A DNA stretch of 64,000 nucleotides from Gordius sp. MW1 (Eukaryota; Nematomorpha; Gordioida; Gordea; Gordiidae), in assembly GCA_964036665.1 (NCBI GenBank), contig OZ038533.1, forward strand, positions 9,074,413 through 9,138,412, written 5' to 3'. The position numbers and the translations under genes were made by a program. Shown one piece after another: positions 49,298 to 62,100 of this stretch (the first letter of the stretch is position 1; each line of letters begins with the position of its first letter). The notes under the pieces are model-generated. The model was given only the letters and a program-made list of their open reading frames with translations, ran no database searches and was not told the DNA's origin.

Positions 49298-52200
49298 TAA
49301 GCACTCACGTTGCGATACAACAAACTAATCGCAACAATAAAACGTTGTCTTTTGTCAAAATGATAATTCTCGCAGCTTAAAACCTCTTTTCGGAAGTCAA
49401 TCGAGGATAATAGGATTCTCAAATTGGCTTAATTTATATATTTCATGCTCTTTCACATAGAATCGAAAAAAATAAATAATTTTACCTCAAAATTTTTCAC
49501 ATATTTTTCTTTGAACCGTATTCATCCGATGAAAGTTGTCGTTTTCAGACGTGGTTTCTATGATCCCAAGTAAAAATTTATCAGAATCTGAAGACTATTA
49601 CTTTGAAATCATGATCGCATAGAGCCTTTTTCAAAAATTAAGCACTCACGTTGCGATACAACAAACTAATCGCAACAATAAAACGTTGTCTTTTGTCAAA
49701 ATGATAGTTCTCACAGCTTAAAACCTCTTTTCGGAAGTCAATCGAGGATAATAGGATTCTCAAATTGGCTTACTTTTATATATTTTTTCATGCTCTTTCA
49801 CATAGAATCGAAAAAAATAAATATTTTTACCTCAAAATTTTTCACATATTTTTCTTTCAACCGTATGCATCCGATGAATGTTGTCGTTTTCAGACGTGGT
49901 TTCGATGATAAAAAGTAAGAATTTATCAGAATCAGAAAACTATTACTTTGAAATCATGATCGCATAGTGCATTTTTGAAAAATTAAGCACTCACGTTGCG
50001 ATACAACAAACTAATCGCAACAATAAAACGTTGTCTTTTGTCAAAATGATAGTTCTCGCAGCTTAAAACCTCTTTTCGGAAGTCAATCGAGGATAATAGG
50101 ATTCTCAAATTGGCTTACTTTTATATATTTTTTCATGCTCTTTCACATAGAATTTAAAAAAATAAATATTTTTACCTCAAAATTTTTCACATATTTTTCT
50201 TTGAACCGTATTCATCCGAAGAAAGTTGTCGTTTTCAGACGTGGTTTCGATGATAAAAAGTAAAAATTTATCAGAATCAGAAAACTATTACTTTGAAATC
50301 ATGATCGCATAGTGCATTTTTGAAAAATTAAGCACTCACGTTGCGATACAACAAACTAATCGCAACAATAAAACGTTGTCTTTGTCAAAATGATAGTTCT
50401 CGCAGCTTAAAACCTCTTTTCGGAAGTCAATCGATTATAATAGGATTCTCAAATTGGCTTACTTTTATATATTTTTTCATGCTCTTTCACATAGAATCGA
50501 AAAAAAGAAATATTTTTACCTCAAAATTTTTCACATATTTTCTTTCAACCGTATGCATCCGATGAAAGTTGTCGTTTTCAGACGTGGTTTCTATGATCCC
50601 AAGTAAAAATTTATCAGAATCTAAAAACTATTACTTTGAAATCATGATCGCATAGAGCCATTTTCAAAAATTAAGCACTCACGTTGCGATACAACAAACT
50701 AATCGCAACAATAAAACGTTGTCTTTTGTCAAAATGATAGTTCTCGCAGCTTAAAACCTCTTTTCGGAAGTCAATCGAGGATAATAGGATTCTCAAATTT
50801 GCTTACTTTTATATATTTTTTCATGCTCTTTCACATAGAATCGAAAAAAATATATATTTTTACCTCAAAATTTTTCACATATTTTTCTTTCAACCGTATG
50901 CATCCGATGATAGTTGTCGTTTTCAGACGTGGTTTCGATGATAAAAAGTAAAAATTTATCAGAATCAGAAAACTATTACTTTGAAATCATGATCGCATAG
51001 TGCATTTTTGAAAAATTAAGCACTCACGTTGCGATACAACAAACTAATCGCAACAATAAAACGTTGTCTTTTGTCAAAATGATAGTTCTCGCAGCTTAAA
51101 ACCTCTTTTCCGAGGATAATAGGATTCTCAAATTGGCTTACTTTTATATATTTTTTCATGCTCTTTCACATAGAATTTAAAAAAATAAATATTTGTACCT
51201 CAAAATTTTTCACATATTTTTCTTTGATCCGTATTCATCCGAAGAAAGTTGTCGTTTTCAGACGTGGTTTCGATGATAAAAAGTAAAAATTTATCAGAAT
51301 CAGAAAACTATTACTTTGAAATCATGATCGCATAGTGCATTTTTGAAAAATTAAGCACTCACGTTGCGATACAACAAACTAATCGCAACAATAAAACGTT
51401 GTCTTTGTCAAAATGATAGTTCTCGCAGCTTAAAACCTCTTTTCGGAAGTCAATCGATTATAATAGGATTCTCAAATTGGCTTACTTTTATATATTTTTT
51501 TATGCTCTTTCACATAGAATCGAAAAAAAGAAATATTTTTACGTCAAAATTTTTCACATATTTTCTTTCAACCGTATGCATCCGATGAAAGTTGTCGTTT
51601 TCAGACGTGGTTTCGATCCCAAGTAAAAATTTATCAGAATCTAAAAACTATTACTTTGAAATCATGATCGCATAGAGCCATTTTCAAAAATTAAGCACTC
51701 ACGTTGCGATACAACAAACTAATCGCAACAATAAAACGTTGTCTTTTGTCAAAATGATAGTTCTCACAGCTTAAAACCTCTTTTCGGAAGTCAATCGAGG
51801 ATAATAGGATTCTCAAATTGGCTTACTTTTATATATTTTTTCATGCTCTTTCACATAGAATCGAAAAAAATAAATATTTTTACCTCAAAATTTTTCACAT
51901 ATTTTTCTTTCAACCGTATGCATCCGATGAATGTTGTCGTTTTCAGACGTGGTTTCGATGATAAAAAGTAAGAATTTATCAGAATCAGAAAACTATTACT
52001 TTGAAATCATGATCGCATAGTGCATTTTTGAAAAATTAAGCACTCACGTTGCGATACAACAAACTAATCGCAACAATAAAACGTTGTCTTTTGTCAAAAT
52101 GATAGTTCTCACAGCTTAAAACCTCTTTTCGGAAGTCAATCGAGGATAATAGGATTCTCAAATTGGCTTACTTTTATATATTTTTTCATGCTCTTTCACA

Positions 52201-55200
52201 TAGAATCGAAAAAAATAAATATTTTTACCTCAAAATTTTTCATATATTTTTCTTTCAACCGGATGCATCCGATGAATGTTGTCGTTTTCAGACGTGGTTT
52301 CGATGATAAAAAGTAAAAATTTATCAGAATCAGAAAACCATTACTTTGAAATCATTACCGCATAGTGCATTTTTGAAAAATTAAGCACTCACGTTGCGAT
52401 ACAACAAACTAATCGCAACAATAAAACGTTGTCTTTTGTCAAAATGATAGTTCTCGCAGCTTAAAACCTCTTTTCGGAAGTCAATCGAGGATAATAGGAT
52501 TCTCAAATTGGCTTACTTTTATATATTTTTTCATGCTCTTTCACATAGAATTTAAAAAAATAAATATTTTTACCTCAAAATTTTTCACATATTTTTCTTT
52601 GAACCGTATTCATCCGAAGAAAGTTGTCGTTTTCAGACGTGGTTTCGATGATAAAAAGTAAAAATTTATCAGAATCAGAAAACTATTACTTTGAAATCAT
52701 GATCGCATAGTGCATAAAAATTAAGCACTCACGTTGCGATACAACAAACTAATCGCAACAATAAAACGTTGTCTTTGTCAAAATGATAGTTCTCGCAGCT
52801 TAAAACCTCTTTTCGGAAGTCAATCGAGGATAATAGGATTCTCAAATTGGCTTACTTTTATATATTTTTTCATGCTCTTTCACATAGAATCGAAAAAAAT
52901 AAATATTTTTACCTCAAAATTTTTCACATATTTTTCTTTCAACCGTATGCATCCGATGAATGTTGTCGTTTTCAGACGTGGTTTCGATGATAAAAAGTAA
53001 GAATTTATCAGAATCAGAAAACTATTACTTTGAAATCATGATCGCATAGTGCATTTTTGAAAAATTAAGCACTCACGTTGCGATACAACAAACTAATCGC
53101 AACAATAAAACGTTGTCTTTTGTCAAAATGATAGTTCTCGCAGCTTAAAACCTCTTTTCCGAGGATAATAGGATTCTCAAATTGGCTTACTTTTATATAT
53201 TTTTTTATGCTCTTTCACATAGAATCGAAAAAAAGAAATATTTTTACGTCAAAATTTTTCACATATTTTCTTTCAACCGTATGCATCCGATGAAAGTTGT
53301 CGTTTTCAGACGTGGTTTCGATCCCAAGTAAAAATTTATCAGAATCTAAAAACTATTACTTTGAAATCATGATCGCATAGAGCCATTTTCAAAAATTAAG
53401 CACTCACGTTGCGATACAACAAACTAATCGCAACAATAAAACGTTGTCTTTTGTCAAAATGATAGTTCTCACAGCTTAAAACCTCTTTTCGGAAGTCAAT
53501 CGAGGATAATAGGATTCTCAAATTGGCTTACTTTTATATATTTTTTCATGCTCTTTCACATAGAATCGAAAAAAATAAATATTTTTACCTCAAAATTTTT
53601 CACATATTTTTCTTTCAACCGTATGCATCCGATGAATGTTGTCGTTTTCAGACGTGGTTTCGATGATAAAAAGTAAGAATTTATCAGAATCAGAAAACTA
53701 TTACTTTGAAATCATGATCGCATAGTGCATTTTTGAAAAATTAAGCACTCACGTTGCGATACAACAAACTAATCGCAACAATAAAACGTTGTCTTTTGTC
53801 AAAATGATAGTTCTCACAGCTTAAAACCTCTTTTCGGAAGTCAATCGAGGATAATAGGATTCTCAAATTGGCTTACTTTTATATATTTTTTCATGCTCTT
53901 TCACATAGAATCGAAAAAAATAAATATTTTTACCTCAAAATTTTTCATATATTTTTCTTTCAACCGGATGCATCCGATGAATGTTGTCGTTTTCAGACGT
54001 GGTTTCGATGATAAAAAGTAAAAATTTATCAGAATCAGAAAACCATTACTTTGAAATCATTACCGCATAGTGCATTTTTGAAAAATTAAGCACTCACGTT
54101 GCGATACAACAAACTAATCGCAACAATAAAACGTTGTCTTTTGTCAAAATGATAGTTCTCACAGCTTAAAACCTCTTTTCGGAAGTTAATCGAGGATAAT
54201 AGGATTCTCAAATTGGCTTACTTTTATATATTTTTTCATGCTCTTTCACATAGAATCGAAAAAAATAAATATTTTTACCTCAAAATTTTTCATATATTTT
54301 TCTTTCAACCGGATGCATCCGATGAATGTTGTCGTTTTCAGACGTGGTTTCGATGATAAAAAGTAAAAATTTATCAGAATCAGAAAACCATTACTTTGAA
54401 ATCATTACCGCATAGTGCATTTTTGAAAAATTAAGCACTCACGTTGCGATACAACAAACTAATCGCAACAATAAAACGTTGTCTTTTGTCAAAATGATAG
54501 TTCTCGCAGCTTAAAACCTCTTTTCGGAAGTCAATCGAGGATAATAGGATTCTCAAATTGGCTTACTTTTATATATTTTTTCATGCTCTTTCACATAGAA
54601 TTTAAAAAAATAAATATTTTTACCTCAAAATTTTTCACATATTTTTCTTTGAACCGTATTCATCCGAAGAAAGTTGTCGTTTTCAGACGTGGTTTCGATG
54701 ATAAAAAGTAAAAATTTATCAGAATCAGAAAACTATTACTTTGAAATCATGATCGCATAGTGCATAAAAATTAAGCACTCACGTTGCGATACAACAAACT
54801 AATCGCAACAATAAAACGTTGTCTTTGTCAAAATGATAGTTCTCGCAGCTTAAAACCTCTTTTCGGAAGTCAATCGATTATAATAGGATTCTCAAATTGG
54901 CTTACTTTTATATATTTTTTCATGCTCTTTCACATAGAATCGAAAAAAAGAAATATTTTTACCTCAAAATTTTTCACATATTTTCTTTCAACCGTATGCA
55001 TCCGATGAAAGTTGTCGTTTTCAGACGTGGTTTCTATGATCCCAAGTAAAAATTTATCAGAATCTAAAAACTATTACTTTGAAATCATGATCGCATAGAG
55101 CCATTTTCAAAAATTAAGCACTCACGTTGCGATACAACAAACTAATCGCAACAATAAAACGTTGTCTTTTGTCAAAATGATAGTTCTCGCAGCTTAAAAC

Positions 55201-56134
55201 CTCTTTTCGGAAGTCAATCGAGGATAATAGGATTCTCAAATTTGCTTACTTTTATATATTTTTTCATGCTCTTTCACATAGAATCGAAAAAAATATATAT
55301 TTTTACCTCAAAATTTTTCACATATTTTTCTTTCAACCGTATGCATCCGATGATAGTTGTCGTTTTCAGACGTGGTTTCGATGATAAAAAGTAAAAATTT
55401 ATCAGAATCAGAAAACTATTACTTTGAAATCATGATCGCATAGTGCATTTTTGAAAAATTAAGCACTCACGTTGCGATACAACAAACTAATCGCAACAAT
55501 AAAACGTTGTCTTTTGTCAAAATGATAGTTCTCGCAGCTTAAAACCTCTTTTCCGAGGATAATAGGATTCTCAAATTGGCTTACTTTTATATATTTTTTC
55601 ATGCTCTTTCACATAGAATTTAAAAAAATAAATATTTGTACCTCAAAATTTTTCACATATTTTTCTTTGATCCGTATTCATCCGAAGAAAGTTGTCGTTT
55701 TCAGACGTGGTTTCGATGATAAAAAGTAAAAATTTATCAGAATCAGAAAACTATTACTTTGAAATCATGATCGCATAGTGCATTTTTGAAAAATTAAGCA
55801 CTCACGTTGCGATACAACAAACTAATCGCAACAATAAAACGTTGTCTTTGTCAAAATGATAGTTCTCGCAGCTTAAAACCTCTTTTCGGAAGTCAATCGA
55901 TTATAATAGGATTCTCAAATTGGCTTACTTTTATATATTTTTTTATGCTCTTTCACATAGAATCGAAAAAAAGAAATATTTTTACCTCAAAATTTTTCAC
56001 ATATTTTCTTTCAACCGTATGCATCCGATGAAAGTTGTCGTTTTCAGACGTGGTTTCGATCCCAAGTAAAAATTTATCAGAATCTAAAAACTATTACTTT
56101 GAAATCATGATCGCATAGAGCCATTTTCAAAAAT
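49298..56134 (+). repeat. 13-mer HOR (4443 bp) with nested duplications
   Basis: Monomers at 49298, 49639 and 49984 lead into 50329, 50672, 51017, 51352, 51692, 52037, 52382, 52722, 53066, 53397, 53742, 54087 and 54432. The first four then recur at 54772, 55115, 55460 and 55795, all at +4443. Markers are ttgtctttgtc with cgattataat (50329), atatatattttt with gatgatagttg (50672), a 10-bp deletion giving cttttccgagg (51017) and cgatcccaag (51352). Inside the unit, 51692-52381 is repeated at 53397-54086 (offset 1705), and the class with ccggatgc and cattaccgc is tandemly doubled at 53742 and 54087. Confidence 0.9.
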
Positions 56135-59100
56135 TAAGCACTCACGTTGCGATACAACAAACTAATCGCAACAATAAAACGTTGTCTTTTGTCAAAATGA
56201 TAGTTCTCGCAGCTTAAAACCTCTTTTCGGAAGTCAATCGAGGATAATAGGATCTCAAATTGGCTTACTTTTATATATTTTCATGCTCTTTCACATAGAA
56301 TCGAAAAAAATAAATATTTTTACCTCAAAATTTTTCACATATTTTTCTTTCAACCGTATGCATCCGATGAAAGTTGTCGTTTTCAGACGTGGTTTCGATG
56401 ATAAAAAGTAAAAATTTATCAGAATCAGAAAACTATTACTTTGAAATCATGATCGCATAGTGCATTTTTGAAAAATTAAGCACTCACGTTGCGATACAAC
56501 AAACTAATCGCAACAATAAAATGTTGTCTTTTGTAAAAATGATAGTTCTCGCAGCTTAAAACCTCTTTTCGGAAGTCAATCGAGGATAATAGGATTCTCA
56601 AATTGGCTTACTTTTATATATTTTTTCATGCTCTTTCACATAGAATTTAAAAAAAATAAATATTTTTACCTCAAAATTTTTCACATATTTTTCTTTGAAC
56701 CGTATTCATCCGAAGAAAGTTGTCGTTTTCAGACGTGGTTTCGATGATAAAAAGTAAAAATTTATCAGAATCAGAAAACTATTACTTTGAAATCATGATC
56801 GCATAGTGCATTTTTGAAAAATTAAGCACTCACGTTGCGATACAACAAACTAATCGCAACAATAAAACGATGTCTTTGTCAAAATGATAGTTCTCGCAGC
56901 TTAAAACCTCTTTTCGGAAGTCAATCGATTATAATAGGATTCTCAAATTGGCTTACTTTTATATATTTTTTTATGCTCTTTCACATAGAATCGAAAAAAA
57001 GAAATATTTTTACCTCAAAATTTTTCACATATTTTCTTTCAACCGTATGCATCCGATGAAAGTTGTCGTTTTCAGACGTGGTTTCTATGATCCCAAGTAA
57101 AAATTTATCAGAATCTAAAAACTATTACTTTGAAATCATGATCGCATAGAGCCATTTTCAAAAATTAAGCACTCACGTTGCGATACAACAAACTAATCGC
57201 AACAATAAAACGTTGTCTTTTGTCAAAATGATAGTTCTCGCAGCTTAAAACCTCTTTTCGGAAGTCAATCGAGGATAATAGGATTCTCAAATTGGCTTAC
57301 TTTTATATATTTTCATGCTCTTTCACATAGAATCGAAAAAAATAAATATTTTTACCTCAAAATTTTTCACATCTTTTTCTTTCAACCGTATGCATCCGAT
57401 GAAAGTTGTCGTTTTCAGACGTGGTTTCGATGATAAAAAGTAAAAATTTATCAGAATCAGAAAACTATTACTTTGAAATCATGATCGCATAGTGCATTTT
57501 TGAAAAATTAAGCACTCACGTTGCGATACAACAAACTAATCGCAACAATAAAATGTTGTCTTTTGTAAAAATGATAGTTCTCGCAGCTTAAAACCTCTTT
57601 TCGGAAGTCAATCGAGGATAATAGGATTCTCAAATTGGCTTACTTTTATATATTTTTTCATGCTCTTTCACATAGAATCGAAAAAAATAAATATTTTTAT
57701 CTCAAAATTTTTCACATATTTTTCTTTCAACCGTATGCATCCGATGAATGTTGTCGTTTTCAGACGTGGTTTCGATGATAAAAAGTAAAAATTTATCAGA
57801 ATCAGAAAACTATTACTTTGAAATCATGATCGAATAGTGCATTTGAAAAATTGAGCACGTTGCGATACAACAAACTAATCGCAACAATAAAACGTTGTCT
57901 TTTGTCAAAATGATTGTTCTCGCAGCTTAAAACCTCTTTTCGGAAGTCAATCGAGGATAATAGGATTCTCAAATTGGCTTACTTTTATATATTTTCATGC
58001 TCTTTCACATAGAATCGAAAAAAATAAATATTTTTACCTCAAAATTTTTCACATATTTTTCTTTCAACCGTATGCATCCGATGAAAGTTGTCGTTTTCAG
58101 ACGTGGTTTCGATGATAAAAAGTAAAAATTTATCAGAATCAGAAAACTATTACTTTGAAATCATGATCGCATAGTGCATTTTTGAAAAATTAAGCACTCA
58201 CGTTGCGATACAACAAACTAATCGCAACAATAAAACGATGTCTTTTGTCAAAATGATAGTTCTCGCAGCTTAAAACCTCTTTTCAGAAGTCAATCGAGGA
58301 TAATAGGATTCTCAAATTGGCTTACTTTTATATATTTTCATGCTCTTTCACATAGAATCGAAAAAAATAAATATTTTTACCTCAAAATTTTTCACATATT
58401 TTTCTTTCAACCGTATGCATCCGATGAAAGTTGTCGTTTTCAGACGTGGTTTCGATGATAAAAAGTAAAAATTTATCAGAATCAGAAAACTATTACTTTG
58501 AAATCATGATCGCATAGTGCATTTTTGAAAAATTAAGCACTCACGTTGCGATACAACAAACTAATCGCAACAATAAAATGTTGTCTTTTGTAAAAATGAT
58601 AGTTCTCGCAGCTTAAAACCTCTTTTCGGAAGTCAATCGAGGATAATAGGATTCTCAAATTGGCTTACTTTTATATATTTTTTTATGCTCTTTCACATAG
58701 AATCGAAAAAAATAAATATTTTTACCTCAAAATTTTTCACATATTTTTCTTTCAACCGTATGCATCCGATGAAAGTTGTCGTTTTCAGACGTGGTTTCGA
58801 TGATAAAAAGTAAAAATTTATCAGAATCAGAAAACTATTACTTTGAAATCATGATCGCATAGTGCATTTTTGAAAAATTAAGCACTCACGTTGCGATACA
58901 ACAAACTAATCGCAACAATAAAATGTTGTCTTTTGTAAAAATGATAGTCCTCGCAGCTTAAAACCTCTTTTCGGAAGTCAATCGAGGATAATAGGATTCT
59001 CAAATTGGCTTACTTTTATATATTTTTTTATGCTCTTTCACATAGAATCGAAAAAAATAAATATTTTTATCTCAAAATTTTTCACATATTTTTCTTTCAA

Positions 59101-62100
59101 CCGTATGCATCCGATGAATGTTGTCGTTTTCAGACGTGGTTTCGATGATAAAAAGTAAAAATTTATCAGAATCAGAAAACTATTACTTTGAAATCATGAT
59201 CGAATAGTGCATTTGAAAAATTGAGCACGTTGCGATACAACAAACTAATCGCAACAATAAAACGTTGTCTTTTGTCAAAATGATTGTTCTCGCAGCTTAA
59301 AACCTCTTTTCGGAAGTCAATCGAGGATAATAGGATTCTCAAATTGGCTTACTTTTATATATTTTCATGCTCTTTCACATAGAATCGAAAAAAATAAATA
59401 TTTTTACCTCAAAATTTTTCACATATTTTTCTTTCAACCGTATGCATCCGATGAAAGTTGTCGTTTTCAGACGTGGTTTCGATGATAAAAAGTAAAAATT
59501 TATCAGAATCAGAAAACTATTACTTTGAAATCATGATCGCATAGTGCATTTTTGAAAAATTAAGCACTCACGTTGCGATACAACAAACTAATCGCAACAA
59601 TAAAACGTTGTCTTTTGTCAAAATGATAGTTCTCGCAGCTTAAAACCTCTTTTCGGAAGTCAATCGAGGATAATAGGATTCTCAAATTGGCTTACTTTTA
59701 TATATTTTTTTACGCTCTTTCACATAGAATCGGAAAAAATAAATATTTTTACCTCAAAATTTTTCATATATTTTTCATTCAACCGGATGCATCTGATGAA
59801 TGTTGTCGTTTTCAGACGTGGTTTCGATGATAAAAAGTAAAAATTTATCAGAATCAGAAAACTATTACTTTGAAATCATGATCGAATAGTGCATTTGAAA
59901 AATTGAGCACGTTGCGATACAACAAACTAATCGCAACAATAAAACGTTGTCTTTTGTCAAAATGATGGTTCTCGCAGCTTAAAACCTCTTTTCGGAAGTC
60001 AATCGAGGATAATAGGATTCTCAAATTGGCTTACTTTTATATATTTTCATGCTCTTTCACATAGAATCGAAAAAAATAAATATTTTTACCTCAAAATTTT
60101 TCACATATTTTTCTTTCAACCGTATGCATCCGATGAAAGTTGTCGTTTTCAGACGTGGTTTCGATGATAAAAAGTAAAAATTTATCAGAATCAGAAAACT
60201 ATTACTTTGAAATCATTACCGCATAGTGCATTTTTGAAAAATTAAGAACTCACGTTGCGGTACAACAAACTAATCGCAACAATAAAACGTTGTCTTTTGT
60301 CAAAATGATAGTTCTCACAGCTTAAAACCTCTTTTCGGAAGTCAATCGAGGATAATAGGATTCTCAAATTGGCTTACTTTTATATATTTTTTCATGCTCT
60401 TTCACATAGAATCGAAAAAAATAAATATTTTTACCTCAAAATTTTTCACATTTTTTTCTTTCAACCGTATGCATCCGAGGAAAGTTGTCGTTTTTAGACG
60501 TGGTTTCGATGATAAAAAGTAAAAATTTATCAGAATCAGAAAACTATTACTTTGAAATCATGATCGCATAGTGCATTTTTGAAAAATTAAGCACTCACGT
60601 TGCGATACAACAAACTAATCGCAACAATAAAATGTTGTCTTTTGTAAAAATGATAGTTCTCGCAGCTTAAAACCTCTTTTCGGAAGTCAATCGAGGATAA
60701 TAGGATTCTCAAATTGGCTTACTTTTATATATTTTTTCATGCTCTTTCACATAGAATCGAAAAAAATAAATATTTTTATCTCAAAATTTTTCACATATTT
60801 TTCTTTCAACCGTATGCATCCGATGAATGTTGTCGTTTTCAGACGTGGTTTCGATGATAAAAAGTAAAAATGTATCAGAATCAGAAAACTATTACTTTGA
60901 AATCATGATCGAATAGTGCATTTGAAAAATTGAGCACGTTGCGATACAACAAACTAATCGCAACAATAAAACGTTGTCTTTTGTCAAAATGATAGTTCTC
61001 ACAGCTTAAAACCTCTTTTCGGAAGTCAATCGAGGATAATAGGATTCTCAAATTGGCTTACTTTTATATATTTTTTCATGCTCTTTCACATAGAATCGAA
61101 AAAAATAAATATTTTTACCTCAAAATTTTTCACATTTTTTTCTTTCAACCGTATGCATCCGAGGAAAGTTGTCGTTTTTAGACGTGGTTTCGATGATAAA
61201 AAGTAAAAATTTATCAGAATCTGAAAACTATTACTTTAAAATCATGATCGCATAGTGCATTTTTGAAAAATTAAGCACTCACGTTGCGATACAACAAACT
61301 AATCGCAACAATAAAACGTTGTCTTTTGTCAAAATGATAGTTCTCGCAGCTTAAAACCTCTTTTCGGAGGTCAATCGAGGATGATAGGATTCTCAAATTG
61401 GCTTACTTTTATATATTTTTTTATGCTTTTTCACATAGAATTGAAAAAAATAAATATTTTTACCTCAAAATTTTTCACATATTTTTCTTTGAACCGTATT
61501 CATCCGATAAAAGTTGTCGTTTTCAGACGTGGTTTCTATGATCCCAAGTAAAAATTTATCAGAATCAGAAAACTATTACTTTGAAATCATGATCGCTTAG
61601 TGCATTTGAAAAATTAAGCACGTTGCGATACAACAAACTAATCGCAACAATAAAACGTTGTCTTTTGTCAAAATGATAGTTCTCGCAGCTTAAAACCTCT
61701 TTTCGGAAGTCAATCGAGGATAATAGGATTCTCAAATTGGCTTACTTTTATATATTTTTTCATGCTCTTTCACATAGAATCGAAAAAAATAAATATTTTT
61801 ACCTCAAAATTTTTCACATTTTTTTCTTTTAACCGTATGCATACGATGAAAGTTGTCGTTTTCAGACGTGGTTTCGATGATAAATGTAAAAATTTATCAG
61901 AATCAGAAAACTATTACTTTGAAATCATGATCGCATAGTGCATTTTTGAAAAATTAAGCACTCACGTTGCGATACAACAAACTAATCGCAACAATAAAAC
62001 GTTGTCTTTTGTCAAAATGATAGTTCTCGCAGCTTAAAACCTCTTTTCGGAAGTCAATCGAGGATAATAGGATCCTCAAATTGGCTTACTTTTATATATT

